A stretch of DNA of 64,000 bases from Halostella litorea (GTDB taxonomy: Archaea > Halobacteriota > Halobacteria > Halobacteriales > Natronoarchaeaceae), in NCBI RefSeq assembly GCF_004785955.1, contig NZ_ML214300.1:237223-301222 (forward strand), written 5' to 3'. Shown one piece after another: positions 49,103 through 56,936 of this stretch. How positions within the stretch are numbered: position 1 is the stretch's first letter; the number at the start of each line of letters is the position of its first letter. A model generated the notes under the pieces. That model ran no database searches. It was not told the origin of the DNA and worked only from the letters and a program-made list of their open reading frames with translations. Made by a program: the position numbers and the translations under genes.

Positions 49103-50644
49103 ATGGACACGGGAGACGAGGCAGACGCGCTCGAACCGCTCCCCGGCGAGCCGCGGTCGCTGTGGCTCGACACGACGCCGGCGACCGACTTCGACCCGCT
49201 CGACGGCGACCTGCGGGTCGACGCCGCCGTCGTGGGCGGCGGTATCGCCGGGATCACGACCGCGACGCACCTGCGGGAGGCCGGCCGGTCGGTCGCCCTG
49301 CTCGAAGCCGACCGCGTCGTCGAGGCCGTCACCGGCCACACGACGGCGAAGGTCACGGCCCAGCACGGGCTGATCTACGACCACCTGCGGTCGACCTTCG
49401 ACGCCCGGACCGCCCGGTTGTACGCCGAGGCGAACGAGGCGGCGATCGAGGACATCGCAGCGCGCGTCTCGGACCGGGGGATCGACTGCGACTTCCAGCG
49501 ACAGCCCGCGTACACGTACGTCGCCGACGAGTCGAAGCGCCGGAAGGTCCGCCGGGAGGCCGTCGCGGCGAGGCGCGCCGGGCTGGCGGCCGAGTTCGTC
49601 GAGGGGACGCCGCTCCCGTACGACGTCGAGTGTGCGGTCCGCTTCGACGACCAGGCGCAGTTCCACCCCCGCAAGTACCTCCTTTCCCTGGTCGACGACC
49701 TGCCGGGCGACGGGAGCGACGTGTTCGAGCGGACCCGCGTCACGGACGTGTCGGACGGGGACCCGTGCCGCGTGGAGACCGACCGCGGCACCGTCCGCGC
49801 GGACGACGTCGTGGTCGCCACGCACTTCCCGGCGTTCGACCGCGCGGGGTACTTCGCCCGCCAGTACCCGAAGCGGTCGTACGTGCTGGCCGCTCGCCTG
49901 AACGAGCCCCTCCCCGAGGGGATGCACTACCGCGACGAGGAGCCGTACTTCTCGGTCCGGACCTACGACGGCGACGACGGCGAGTTCGCGTTCATCGGGG
50001 GGCAGAACCACAAGACGGGGCAGGGCGGCAGCACCGCCGACCGCTACCGCGAACTCGCCCGCGAGGCCCGCGAGCGGTTCGACGTCGCGGAGTTTGCCTA
50101 CCGCTGGTCGACGCAGGACTACCGCACCGCGGACCGCGTCCCCTTCGTCGGGCGACTCGGGCCGGGGACCGACGGCCTCTACGTCGCCACCGGCTTCGGC
50201 GGTTGGGGGATGACCGGCGGGACGGTCGCCGGCATGCTCCTCTCGGACCTCATCGTCGACGGCGAGAGCCCCTGGGCGGACGTGTTCGACCCGACGCGGC
50301 TCGACCTCGCGGCGGCCGGGCGGGAACTGCTGTCGGAGAACGCGGACGTGGCGCGCGAGTTCGTCGGTGACTGGACGACGAAGCCACTGACCGGCGTCGT
50401 CACGCTGTCGCCCGGCGATGCCGTCGTGTCGCGCGACGGCGGCCGGGTCGTCGGCACGTACCGCGACGCGGACGGCGAGGACCACCGCGTCTCCGCGGTC
50501 TGTCCGCACATGGGCTGCCTGCTGGAGTGGAACGACGGGGAGAAGACGTGGGACTGCCCGTGTCACGGCTCGCGGTTCACCTACGAGGGGGAAATGCTCG
50601 ACGGCCCCGCAAACACCGACCTGCCGCGGCCGGACGACGGGTGA
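49103..50644 (+). CDS. FAD-dependent oxidoreductase fused to a Rieske domain
   Basis: This is a 513-residue two-domain protein. The N-terminal part (about 35-400) is a DAO-type flavoprotein with VVGGGIAGITTATHLREAG and ALLEADR, plus a closing FAD motif GLYVATGFGGWGMTGG. The C-terminal part (about 425-513) is a Rieske domain with CPHMGC and CPCH ligands (C-x-H and C-x2-H). This architecture passes electrons between flavin and a 2Fe-2S centre in one chain. The substrate is unknown. It starts at the ATG at 49103, and its leader may form alternative hairpins. Confidence 0.9.
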   Translation: MDTGDEADALEPLPGEPRSLWLDTTPATDFDPLDGDLRVDAAVVGGGIAGITTATHLREAGRSVALLEADRVVEAVTGHTTAKVTAQHGLIYDHLRSTFDARTARLYAEANEAAIEDIAARVSDRGIDCDFQRQPAYTYVADESKRRKVRREAVAARRAGLAAEFVEGTPLPYDVECAVRFDDQAQFHPRKYLLSLVDDLPGDGSDVFERTRVTDVSDGDPCRVETDRGTVRADDVVVATHFPAFDRAGYFARQYPKRSYVLAARLNEPLPEGMHYRDEEPYFSVRTYDGDDGEFAFIGGQNHKTGQGGSTADRYRELAREARERFDVAEFAYRWSTQDYRTADRVPFVGRLGPGTDGLYVATGFGGWGMTGGTVAGMLLSDLIVDGESPWADVFDPTRLDLAAAGRELLSENADVAREFVGDWTTKPLTGVVTLSPGDAVVSRDGGRVVGTYRDADGEDHRVSAVCPHMGCLLEWNDGEKTWDCPCHGSRFTYEGEMLDGPANTDLPRPDDG

Positions 50645-50653
50645 GCCGGCGAG

Positions 50654-51091
50654 TTAGAGGTCCCCGAACGCCTCGTCGACGAGTTCGCCCGTGTCCGCGA
50701 CGATGTCCGCCCACGCCTCGTTGTCGGGGGCCATCCCGAGCAGCCGGGCGATCCGCATGATGCTGACGTGGTACACCTGCTGGACGCCCGGTTCCGCCTC
50801 CCAGACGATCACGTTGCAGGGGAACAGGCCGCCGATCCGGAGCGTCTCGTCCAGCGCGCGGTCGGCCATCTCGGGGTTGCACGCGCCGAGGACGTAGTAG
50901 GGGTCGCGGTCGGCGTCGACCTTCTCGTTGAGCAGTTCCGACGGCGAGAACTCCACGGGGATCCCGAAGCCGGCGTCGGTGAACGTCTCGCGGACGTGCT
51001 CGACGGCCTCGTCGTGGTCCATCTCCAGGGTCGCGCGCTCCTCGCCGTACTCCTCGGGGTCTAGCTCGGCCGGGTCGAACGGCAGGCTCAT
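50654..51091 (-). CDS. DUF302-domain protein
   Basis: This is a 145-residue soluble protein of the DUF302 family. The typical order is visible: VEHVRETFTDAGFGIPVEF, YYVLGACNPEMADRALD and VWEAEPGVQQVYHVSIM. The fold is a small alpha/beta sandwich, and the family's biochemical role is unclear. A cysteine in LGACNP is the most conserved part of the family and is present. It lies 9 bases from the convergent FAD-Rieske gene. Confidence 0.88.
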   Translation of the reverse strand: MSLPFDPAELDPEEYGEERATLEMDHDEAVEHVRETFTDAGFGIPVEFSPSELLNEKVDADRDPYYVLGACNPEMADRALDETLRIGGLFPCNVIVWEAEPGVQQVYHVSIMRIARLLGMAPDNEAWADIVADTGELVDEAFGDL

Positions 51092-51144
51092 GAACTGTGG
51101 TTCGGACGGGTCCCTCTAAACCCCACCGGCGAACGGCGGGCGAC

Positions 51145-51822
51145 TCACAGCGGGAGCGGCACCCAGCGGAGCCACTGCACGACCGTCTCGGTCGGGATCA
51201 GCGGCGGGTAGAGCACGAGCCAGTCCAGCAGGACCAGCCCCGCGCCGTGGGCGACGACGGAGGGGAGGAGGGAGTTGCTCTCGTAGTCGACCGCGCCGAA
51301 CAGCACGTCGGTCGGCCCGGAGAGGACGAACTCGATGGGGGGCTTGTGGAAGTGGTGCAGGGCGTAGACGAGCGGGCTGATGAACACGCTCTTGAACCCG
51401 ATCTCGCGGACGCCGACACAGAGCAGGCCGCGGTAGTACGTCTCGGCGGCCAGCGCCAGCGTGAACAGTTTGATCGCGTGGGGGATGAACTCGGCGGGCG
51501 CGGTGCTTGTCTCCCATATCGGGTAGAACGTCCGGATCGAGGGGAGCGACGACCCCACGAGGTAGAAGGGGAGGACGAACAGCGCGAGCAGGAGGGTGTT
51601 GCGGAGCGCCTTCCTGTCGACGCGCCAGCCGATCCGCCGGCCGTGCGAGAGGCCGAGCGCGAGCGGCCCCACGATGAAGATGAGGGTGTCCCGGACGACC
51701 CGCTTGTCGATGCCCGGTTCGACGGTGTACATCCAGATGACCGTGAGCACGGCTCCGGTCAGCAGCGACTTCTGTACCCAGGAGAGGTCGACCGCGTACC
51801 GGCGGACGGCGTCGACGTTCAC
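51145..51822 (-). CDS. CPBP-like intramembrane protease family protein
   Basis: This is a 225-residue membrane protein with about five or six helices. It contains ALAAETYYRGLLC, matching the first CPBP glutamate/arginine motif (here E-T-Y-Y-R rather than E-E-x-x-x-R), and YALHHFHK and VVAHGAGLV with the later catalytic histidines. The single glutamate differs from the usual pair, so activity is uncertain. The start is a GTG codon at 51822. It could act in protein processing or membrane stress, but nothing specific is known. Confidence 0.75.
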   Translation of the reverse strand: MNVDAVRRYAVDLSWVQKSLLTGAVLTVIWMYTVEPGIDKRVVRDTLIFIVGPLALGLSHGRRIGWRVDRKALRNTLLLALFVLPFYLVGSSLPSIRTFYPIWETSTAPAEFIPHAIKLFTLALAAETYYRGLLCVGVREIGFKSVFISPLVYALHHFHKPPIEFVLSGPTDVLFGAVDYESNSLLPSVVAHGAGLVLLDWLVLYPPLIPTETVVQWLRWVPLPL

Positions 51823-51823
51823 G

Positions 51824-52117
51824 TCACTCGTCGGCGGTGGCGACGGGGCCGGTGCCGACGACGGACTCTACCTCGTCGACGAACTGCTGGCGGCGGTCGA
51901 AGTACGTCGTCGACGTCTCGGGGAGCACGTCCGCGAGCGCCGTCGGGCCGTCGGGCGTCCGGATGACGGCGTCGCCCTCCTGGCGTTCGATCTCGCTTCG
52001 CTCCTTGGGCCAGGTGAGCCGCGATGCGACGCGGGCGAGCGGCGCGCCCTCGACGGACTCGCCCTCGCCGAGTTCGACGGCGGGCGCTTCCTCGGATTCC
52101 TCGTCGTCGTCAGCCAT
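51824..52117 (-). CDS. Conserved haloarchaeal protein (DUF5789-like)
   Basis: This is a 97-residue acidic soluble protein beginning MADDDEESEEAPAVELGEGE. The central region WPKERSEIERQEGDAVIRTPDG and the C-terminal helix FDRRQQFVDEVESVVG match, from memory, the haloarchaeal DUF5789 family. The stop codon lies one base before the GTG start of the CPBP-like gene, so the two are co-transcribed. The ATG at 52117 is preferred because upstream in-frame sequence is low-complexity. It has no recognised function. Confidence 0.7.
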   Translation of the reverse strand: MADDDEESEEAPAVELGEGESVEGAPLARVASRLTWPKERSEIERQEGDAVIRTPDGPTALADVLPETSTTYFDRRQQFVDEVESVVGTGPVATADE

Positions 52118-52181
52118 ACCCGGGCGTTCGGAAGCGCCGCGATTAGTCCTTTCGTTTCCGCGAGCGGGGCGCGTCGCGGGC

Positions 52182-52197
52182 CGGGCACACGTGCCCG
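52182..52197. promoter_or_regulatory. 16-bp palindrome between divergent DUF5789-like and DUF7139-like genes
   Basis: CGGGCAC-ac-GTGCCCG is perfect and close to the midpoint of the 124-base divergent gap. It is a candidate operator. Confidence 0.4.
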
Positions 52198-52241
52198 ATG
52201 TCTGACGTAGTGTTTTGTGTGATGCCCCGCAATGGGGGGAC

Positions 52242-53189
52242 ATGACGAGCCTCGCGGACGTGTACGAGGGCCACGTGGGGGAGGTACAGAGCGTTCGCCG
52301 CCTGTATCTCGGCACGGGGCTGTTCCTCCTCGGGGCGGTGCTCGCTGTCGTCGGCGTGGTCGTCGCCACGACCGACCTGCTCGCGGTCGTCGGCGTCGAC
52401 CAGTTCGGCCGACGCCTCGTCGCGGGCGTGCTCGGCGGGGTTGGGTTCCCGACCGTCGTCCTCGGCGTGTTCACCGTTCTCCCCGCTGAGACGCGGATCC
52501 GGGCGGCCGCCGCCATCGGCGCGAGCGTGACCGCGCTCGGCGTCGCGCTGTTCTGGTACGCGTACCCCGACCACTGGGCCGGCTACGGCCGGGACCTCAC
52601 GTTCGTCGTGACGGCGGTGTACTTCCTCGGCGTCATCACGCTCGTGGGCTGCCTGTTCGCCGGCATCGCCACGTTCAAACGGCGCAACGATCCGGGCGGC
52701 ACCGTCCGGCTGGAGGTGACCAAGCAGGGCGAGACGAAGGTCGTCGAGGTGGACCGCTCGGAACTCGGCACCGGCTTCGGCAGCGTCGGCACCTTCGGCG
52801 AGACGCCCGACGGCGACGTCGAGACGCAGACGAACCGCCCCGACAGGTCCGGCGGGACAGTTGGGAGCGGATCGTCCACCGGCGGCGCGGCGGGGGCCGG
52901 CGGGCCGGCAGCGGCCGCGTCGTCGGGTCCCGGGAGCGCGGCCGCCGGGCCGGCGAGCGACGGCGGCTCCGCGGCCAGCGACATCACGTCGCCGATGGAC
53001 GGCCGGCCCGACGACGGGGAGGTGCTGGACGACGGGCCGACGACGACCGAACTGACCGACACGTACTGCGGCAACTGCGAGCACTTCGAGTACGTCCGCA
53101 CCGGCCGCGGGATGCAGCCCTACTGTGGCTTCCACGGCGAGCGCATGGACGACATGGAGGCTTGCGACGAGTGGGAGCCGAACAACTAG
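52242..53189 (+). CDS. Membrane protein with C-terminal cysteine-rich domain (DUF7139-like)
   Basis: This is a 315-residue protein. Four N-terminal hydrophobic helices lie roughly at residues 25-45, 52-80, 87-105 and 120-145. They are followed by a Gly/Ser/Ala-rich disordered linker (about 200-260) and a short C-terminal domain with CGNCEHFEYVRTGRGMQPYC and CDEW, a possible zinc site. From memory it corresponds to DUF7139. The ATG at 52242 is the likely start, since the nine preceding in-frame codons lack conservation. It would sit in the membrane with the metal-binding tail in the cytoplasm. Confidence 0.75.
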   Translation: MTSLADVYEGHVGEVQSVRRLYLGTGLFLLGAVLAVVGVVVATTDLLAVVGVDQFGRRLVAGVLGGVGFPTVVLGVFTVLPAETRIRAAAAIGASVTALGVALFWYAYPDHWAGYGRDLTFVVTAVYFLGVITLVGCLFAGIATFKRRNDPGGTVRLEVTKQGETKVVEVDRSELGTGFGSVGTFGETPDGDVETQTNRPDRSGGTVGSGSSTGGAAGAGGPAAAASSGPGSAAAGPASDGGSAASDITSPMDGRPDDGEVLDDGPTTTELTDTYCGNCEHFEYVRTGRGMQPYCGFHGERMDDMEACDEWEPNN

Positions 53190-53629
53190 CCGTCCATCGC
53201 CGCCAGCGTCGCCGCCACCCGGTCCCAGTGACTCCCCTTCCAGAAGCAGCGCCCGCAGTCGCGACACCGCCAGACGGCGACGTCCGCAGGGTCCGGAGCG
53301 TAGTCCGGCGTCGACCCCTCGGTCCGCGCCAGCGGCCCGTTGCACGCCCCGCAGCGTTCGGGCTCGTCGGGGAGCGTGAGGGGCACGCCGGCGTCCCGGA
53401 GTTCGCGTAACTGCTCGTCCACGTCGGTCGCGTCGAGTCGAACGGCGTCGGCGGCGCGGCCGGCGAGCGCGGCGTCCCTGGTGACGAGCGTCCGGTCCTC
53501 GTCGCGTGCGATCCGCAGCAGCGCATCGTCGGCCTCGACGCCGCGGTCGAGCGCGTACGCGGCGTCGTGGCCGCACATCCGCAGGTGCGCCCTGACGCCG
53601 CCACACATCGCGTCGAGGAGGAGCCGCAT
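53186..53629 (-). CDS. Mut7-C RNase/zinc-ribbon protein
   Basis: This is a 147-residue protein with a Mut7-C domain (residues 1-90, PIN-like: RLLLDAMCGGVRAHLRMCGHDA, ARDEDRTLVTRDAALA) and a zinc ribbon (CGACNGPLA, CRDCGRCFWKGSHWDRV). Mut7-C proteins are thought to be RNases. It overlaps the previous gene by four bases at its stop (CTAG) and the polX stop by one base (TGATG) at its start. The coupling to polX suggests a shared role in nucleic-acid repair or processing. Confidence 0.87.
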   Translation of the reverse strand: MRLLLDAMCGGVRAHLRMCGHDAAYALDRGVEADDALLRIARDEDRTLVTRDAALAGRAADAVRLDATDVDEQLRELRDAGVPLTLPDEPERCGACNGPLARTEGSTPDYAPDPADVAVWRCRDCGRCFWKGSHWDRVAATLAAMDG

Positions 53630-55401
53630 CAGCCGAGGAACGCGCGGAGGCCGTCGGCGTCGCGGGCGTTCAGCACGTCGGCGGCCTCGGCCCAGCCCCG
53701 GCGGGCCGTGTGGACGCCGTAGCGCACCAGGTCGAACTCGGCGGGGCCGTGGGCGTCCGTGTTCACCGCTATCGTCGCGTCGGCCTCGACGGCGGCCCGG
53801 ACGGCGTCGTCCCACAGGTCGAGGCGGGCGGGGTTGCTGTTCACTTCGAGCGCGGTGCCCGCGGCCGCGGCCGCCTCGGCGACGGCCCCGGCGTCGAACG
53901 TCAGGCCGCTGCGGCGGTTTATCATCCGGCCGCTCGGGTGGCCGAGCACGTCGACCTCGTGGTGCTCGACGGCGGCGACCAGGCGGTCGGTCGCGGCGTC
54001 CTCCGACTGGTCGAGCGCGCTGTGGGGCGAGGCGACGACGAGGTCCAGTTCCGCGAGCACGTCGTCGCCGACGCTGATCCCGCCCTCGGCGTCGACGTTC
54101 GCCTCGACGCCGGCGAACACGTCGATGGGCGCGTCGGCGGCGACATCGCGCACCGCGTCGATCTGTTCGCGGAGTTCGGCGTCCGAGAGGCCGACGCCGC
54201 CGACCATCCCCGGGCCGGTCGCGTGGTCGGTGACGCAGTGGTAGTCGTACCCCCGCTCGGCCGCGGCCTCGACCATCGCGGCGATGGAGTGGCCGCCGTC
54301 GGACCAGTCCGTGTGGGTGTGGAGATCACCCCGGATGTCCTCGACTACGAGGAGGTCGGGGAGTTCGCCGGCCTCGGCGGCCGCTATCTCGCCGTTGTCC
54401 TCGCGCAGTTCCGGCGGGATCCAGGGGAGCCCGAGCGCCTCGTACATCCCCGCCTCCGTCTCCCCGGCGACGCGCTCGCCGGCGCGCTGTCCGTCGCCGT
54501 CCCCGTCGGACTCCGTCGGACTCCCAGCGGCGCTTCCCACCTCGCTCACGTCGAACGCGCCGTACTCGTTCAGCTTCATGTCGTGGTCGATGGCGTAGTT
54601 CCGGAGGCGGACGTTGTGGTCCTTGCTCCCGGTGAAGTACTGGAGCGCGCTGCCGAACTCCGCGGGGACGACCACCCGGAGGTCGACGCGGACCCCGTCC
54701 GCGCGGACGCTGGCCTTGATGTCGCCGGCCTCGATGGTCTCGTCGGCGCGGTCCCAGTCGGTGAAGGCGTCGACCACCGCCCCGGCGTCGTCGCTGGCGG
54801 CGAGTACGTCGACGTCGCCGATCGTCTCCCGCCAGCGGCGCAGCGAGCCGGCGACCTCGGCCCGCTCGACCACATCGACCCCGTCGAGCAGGGCGAGCGC
54901 CGCGTCGGCGAGCGGGCGGGCCTCGCCGATGCGCTGGCGTTTCGTCGCCTGCCGGGCGAAGTCGACGTTGTCGAGGATGTTCTCCTCTGTCTTCGCGCCG
55001 AACCCCTTCACCTCCCGGATCTCCCCCTCGCGGGCGGCGCGTTCGAGGTCGTCCAGCGTCCGGATGCCGAGCGCCGCGTACAGGTCCCCCACGGTCTTCG
55101 GGCCGACCCCCTCGACCCGGGTCAGCGCGTCCATCTCGACGGGGAGTTCAGCGCGTAACTCCGCCAGTTCGGCTATCTTCCCCGTCTCGGCGTACTCGAC
55201 GACCTTGTCGGCGAGCGCCTCGCCGACGCCGTCTATCGCCTGCACGGCGTCGGCCCCCTGAGTCGCGCGCTCGTCTATCGGCCGCGGGTACTCGCGGATG
55301 TTCTCGGCGGCGCGGCGGTACGCCCGGGGCTTGTACTCGACGCCCTTCGCCGCCAGCAGGTCCGCCATCTCCTCGAAGCGGTCGGCGACCTCGTCGTTCA
55401 T
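53629..55401 (-). CDS. polX: DNA polymerase X with PHP domain
   Basis: This is a 590-residue repair polymerase. Its order is N-terminal 8-kDa/HhH region (VEYKPRAYRRAAENIREYP, AIDGVGEALADKVVEY), a nucleotidyltransferase core with catalytic aspartates in GDVDVLAASDD and VDLRVV, then a C-terminal PHP metallo-domain (about 345-585) with DLHTHTDWSDGGHS and VTDHATG. The PHP domain usually supplies 3'-5' exonuclease or phosphoesterase activity. An acidic, low-complexity insert (about 285-310) separates the two catalytic parts. The start at 55401 overlaps the stop of the adjacent DUF5788-like gene. Confidence 0.94.
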   Translation of the reverse strand: MNDEVADRFEEMADLLAAKGVEYKPRAYRRAAENIREYPRPIDERATQGADAVQAIDGVGEALADKVVEYAETGKIAELAELRAELPVEMDALTRVEGVGPKTVGDLYAALGIRTLDDLERAAREGEIREVKGFGAKTEENILDNVDFARQATKRQRIGEARPLADAALALLDGVDVVERAEVAGSLRRWRETIGDVDVLAASDDAGAVVDAFTDWDRADETIEAGDIKASVRADGVRVDLRVVVPAEFGSALQYFTGSKDHNVRLRNYAIDHDMKLNEYGAFDVSEVGSAAGSPTESDGDGDGQRAGERVAGETEAGMYEALGLPWIPPELREDNGEIAAAEAGELPDLLVVEDIRGDLHTHTDWSDGGHSIAAMVEAAAERGYDYHCVTDHATGPGMVGGVGLSDAELREQIDAVRDVAADAPIDVFAGVEANVDAEGGISVGDDVLAELDLVVASPHSALDQSEDAATDRLVAAVEHHEVDVLGHPSGRMINRRSGLTFDAGAVAEAAAAAGTALEVNSNPARLDLWDDAVRAAVEADATIAVNTDAHGPAEFDLVRYGVHTARRGWAEAADVLNARDADGLRAFLG

Positions 55402-55838
55402 AGCCCCGGCCCCCCGGTCGACGCGTCCTTCTTCCCCAGGGCCTTCTGGAGGAAGTTCATCCAGCGCTTGCGGTCGGTCATCTCCTGGACCTCCTCCTCG
55501 CGTTCGATATCGGTCGGCGAGAGGCTCTCCAGGGCGTTGAGCGCGCGCTCGATCCCGATTATCGCCCGGACGAGTTCCTGGCCCTCCTCGTAGCTCACCT
55601 CGCCGGCCTCCAGCGTCTGCTTGCGCTGGAGGCGCTCGCGGCGCAGGTTCTTCTTCGCCTCCTCGACCCGGTCCCGTTCCCCCGGCGGCACCGTCTCCCG
55701 TCGCTTGATCTCGAAGACGAACTCCTGCAGGTCGATCTCCTCGCCCTGGACCGTGATGCGGTCGGGGATCGCCGCGCCCACGGTCGCCCCCTCGCGCTCG
55801 ACCTTCGCGAGGAGCTGTTTTCGCTCGTACTCTTGCAC
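55398..55838 (-). CDS. Conserved haloarchaeal protein (DUF5788-like)
   Basis: This is a 146-residue basic/acidic helical protein that begins with GTG at 55838 (MQEYERKQLLAKVEREGAT). It contains ITVQGEEIDLQEFVFEIKRRE and a strongly charged helical middle (VEEAKKNLRRERLQRKQTLEAGE). It overlaps the polX start by four bases, so it leads a DUF5788-polX-Mut7C operon. From memory it fits the DUF5788 family. The function is unknown; the operon context suggests a repair link. Confidence 0.75.
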   Translation of the reverse strand: MQEYERKQLLAKVEREGATVGAAIPDRITVQGEEIDLQEFVFEIKRRETVPPGERDRVEEAKKNLRRERLQRKQTLEAGEVSYEEGQELVRAIIGIERALNALESLSPTDIEREEEVQEMTDRKRWMNFLQKALGKKDASTGGPGL

Positions 55839-55873
55839 GTCCGGCAGTGGGACCGCAACCGGCAAAAGCGTCC

Positions 55874-55899
55874 CGACGGGTGCGTTCCGTCGACGCGTG
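55874..55899. repeat. Left copy of an imperfect direct repeat
   Basis: CGACGGGTGCGTTCCG (55874-55889), then GACGCGTG (55892-55899). The same two blocks occur in the same order at 56850-56878. Confidence 0.55.
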
Positions 55900-56006
55900 T
55901 TGCCGGGCGCAGCAGTCTCCCCAATGCAGACGGATCCGGTCCTCTGGGGTTTCAAATATCTCACCAACATAAAAATACAACTTCTTCTAAACTGTATATT
56001 AATTCG

Positions 56007-56831
56007 ATGTTCCGTCGCAAGTTCATCAAGACCAGCGGTATCGCCACGACGATCGGTCTCAGCGGTGTCGCCTCGGCGGCCAGCGCCACGCGCCCGGGGA
56101 TCCCCGACCGGGTGAAGGAGTTGCTTCGGGACGGGGAACTCGAGCGGGCCCACGACGCACTCGACGACCGCAGCGTCGGGTACAGCCACACGCGGACGAT
56201 CATGGGTTCCGGGGACGGGGGCGGCTCGGACGGCGTCTCGACGGAGGACTTTCTCCAGGACCCCGAGGACGGCTCGGGGACCCTGGATCTGGGCGTGTAC
56301 GACACCCAGACCGACGGGGAGTTCTACGCCTTCCTCTACTGGGACTTGGACTACTCGAACACCCTGGTCGACGGTCCCGGTCCGGACGACGGCGTAAGCA
56401 TCTCGTTCAGCGACAACGCCTTCCGTCTCATCCCGGACAGCCCGAACCACTCCGACCAGACCAACTCCCACGACACCAACCAGTACGGCTACTGGGCCGA
56501 GTTCAACGACGTGAAGCCGTACCTCATCAACGGGGGCGTCGACGGCCCCGACGGCAGTTCGTCGGACGACGTTAGTACGCAGAATCACGGCGACTCCGAC
56601 ACGAACCACAACGAGGGGTGGCTCGACCTGCGCGTAGAGGTTCGCGACGACTACGACAGCACGCACGCGAACGTCTACTCCGACTACGTCCACAGCTGGA
56701 ACCCCGGCGGAGTGCCGACGAACCTCGGGATCAGCTTCTCGCTGGGCGGCGTCGGGGCGCTTACCTACGACGTGACCGGCCGGGTCGACACCTGGCGCGC
56801 CGAGGACAACGTCGCCCACGAGGTACAGTAA
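56007..56831 (+). CDS. Tat-secreted protein of unknown function
   Basis: This is a 274-residue secreted protein. The N-terminus MFRRKFIKTSGIATTIGLSG is a twin-arginine signal with a hydrophobic core and a probable signal peptidase site after VASAASA (about residue 28). There is no lipobox cysteine, so it is released or surface-bound. The mature part is beta-rich with many Asp, Ser, Asn and Gly. The gene is in an AT-richer island (TATA-like CATAAAAATA at 55969-55978) flanked by direct repeats. It has no recognised domain and looks like an accessory gene. Confidence 0.7.
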   Translation: MFRRKFIKTSGIATTIGLSGVASAASATRPGIPDRVKELLRDGELERAHDALDDRSVGYSHTRTIMGSGDGGGSDGVSTEDFLQDPEDGSGTLDLGVYDTQTDGEFYAFLYWDLDYSNTLVDGPGPDDGVSISFSDNAFRLIPDSPNHSDQTNSHDTNQYGYWAEFNDVKPYLINGGVDGPDGSSSDDVSTQNHGDSDTNHNEGWLDLRVEVRDDYDSTHANVYSDYVHSWNPGGVPTNLGISFSLGGVGALTYDVTGRVDTWRAEDNVAHEVQ

Positions 56832-56849
56832 ACGCCGACCGGGGAACCT

Positions 56850-56878
56850 CGACGGGTGCGTTCCGCGGCGGACGCGTG
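56850..56878. repeat. Right copy of an imperfect direct repeat
   Basis: CGACGGGTGCGTTCCG (56850-56865), then GACGCGTG (56871-56878). It begins 18 bases after the stop of the secreted-protein gene. Confidence 0.55.
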
Positions 56879-56936
56879 CCGGCCCCGGCCTCCCCGACCA
56901 AAAGCCCCATTGGGGGGCCACTCGAAGGGGGAGTCA

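Noticed and set aside
53186-53629. A PIN-type toxin of a toxin-antitoxin pair
   Set aside because: Mut7-C plus zinc ribbon is a conserved stand-alone family. The neighbours are polX and a membrane protein, not an antitoxin.
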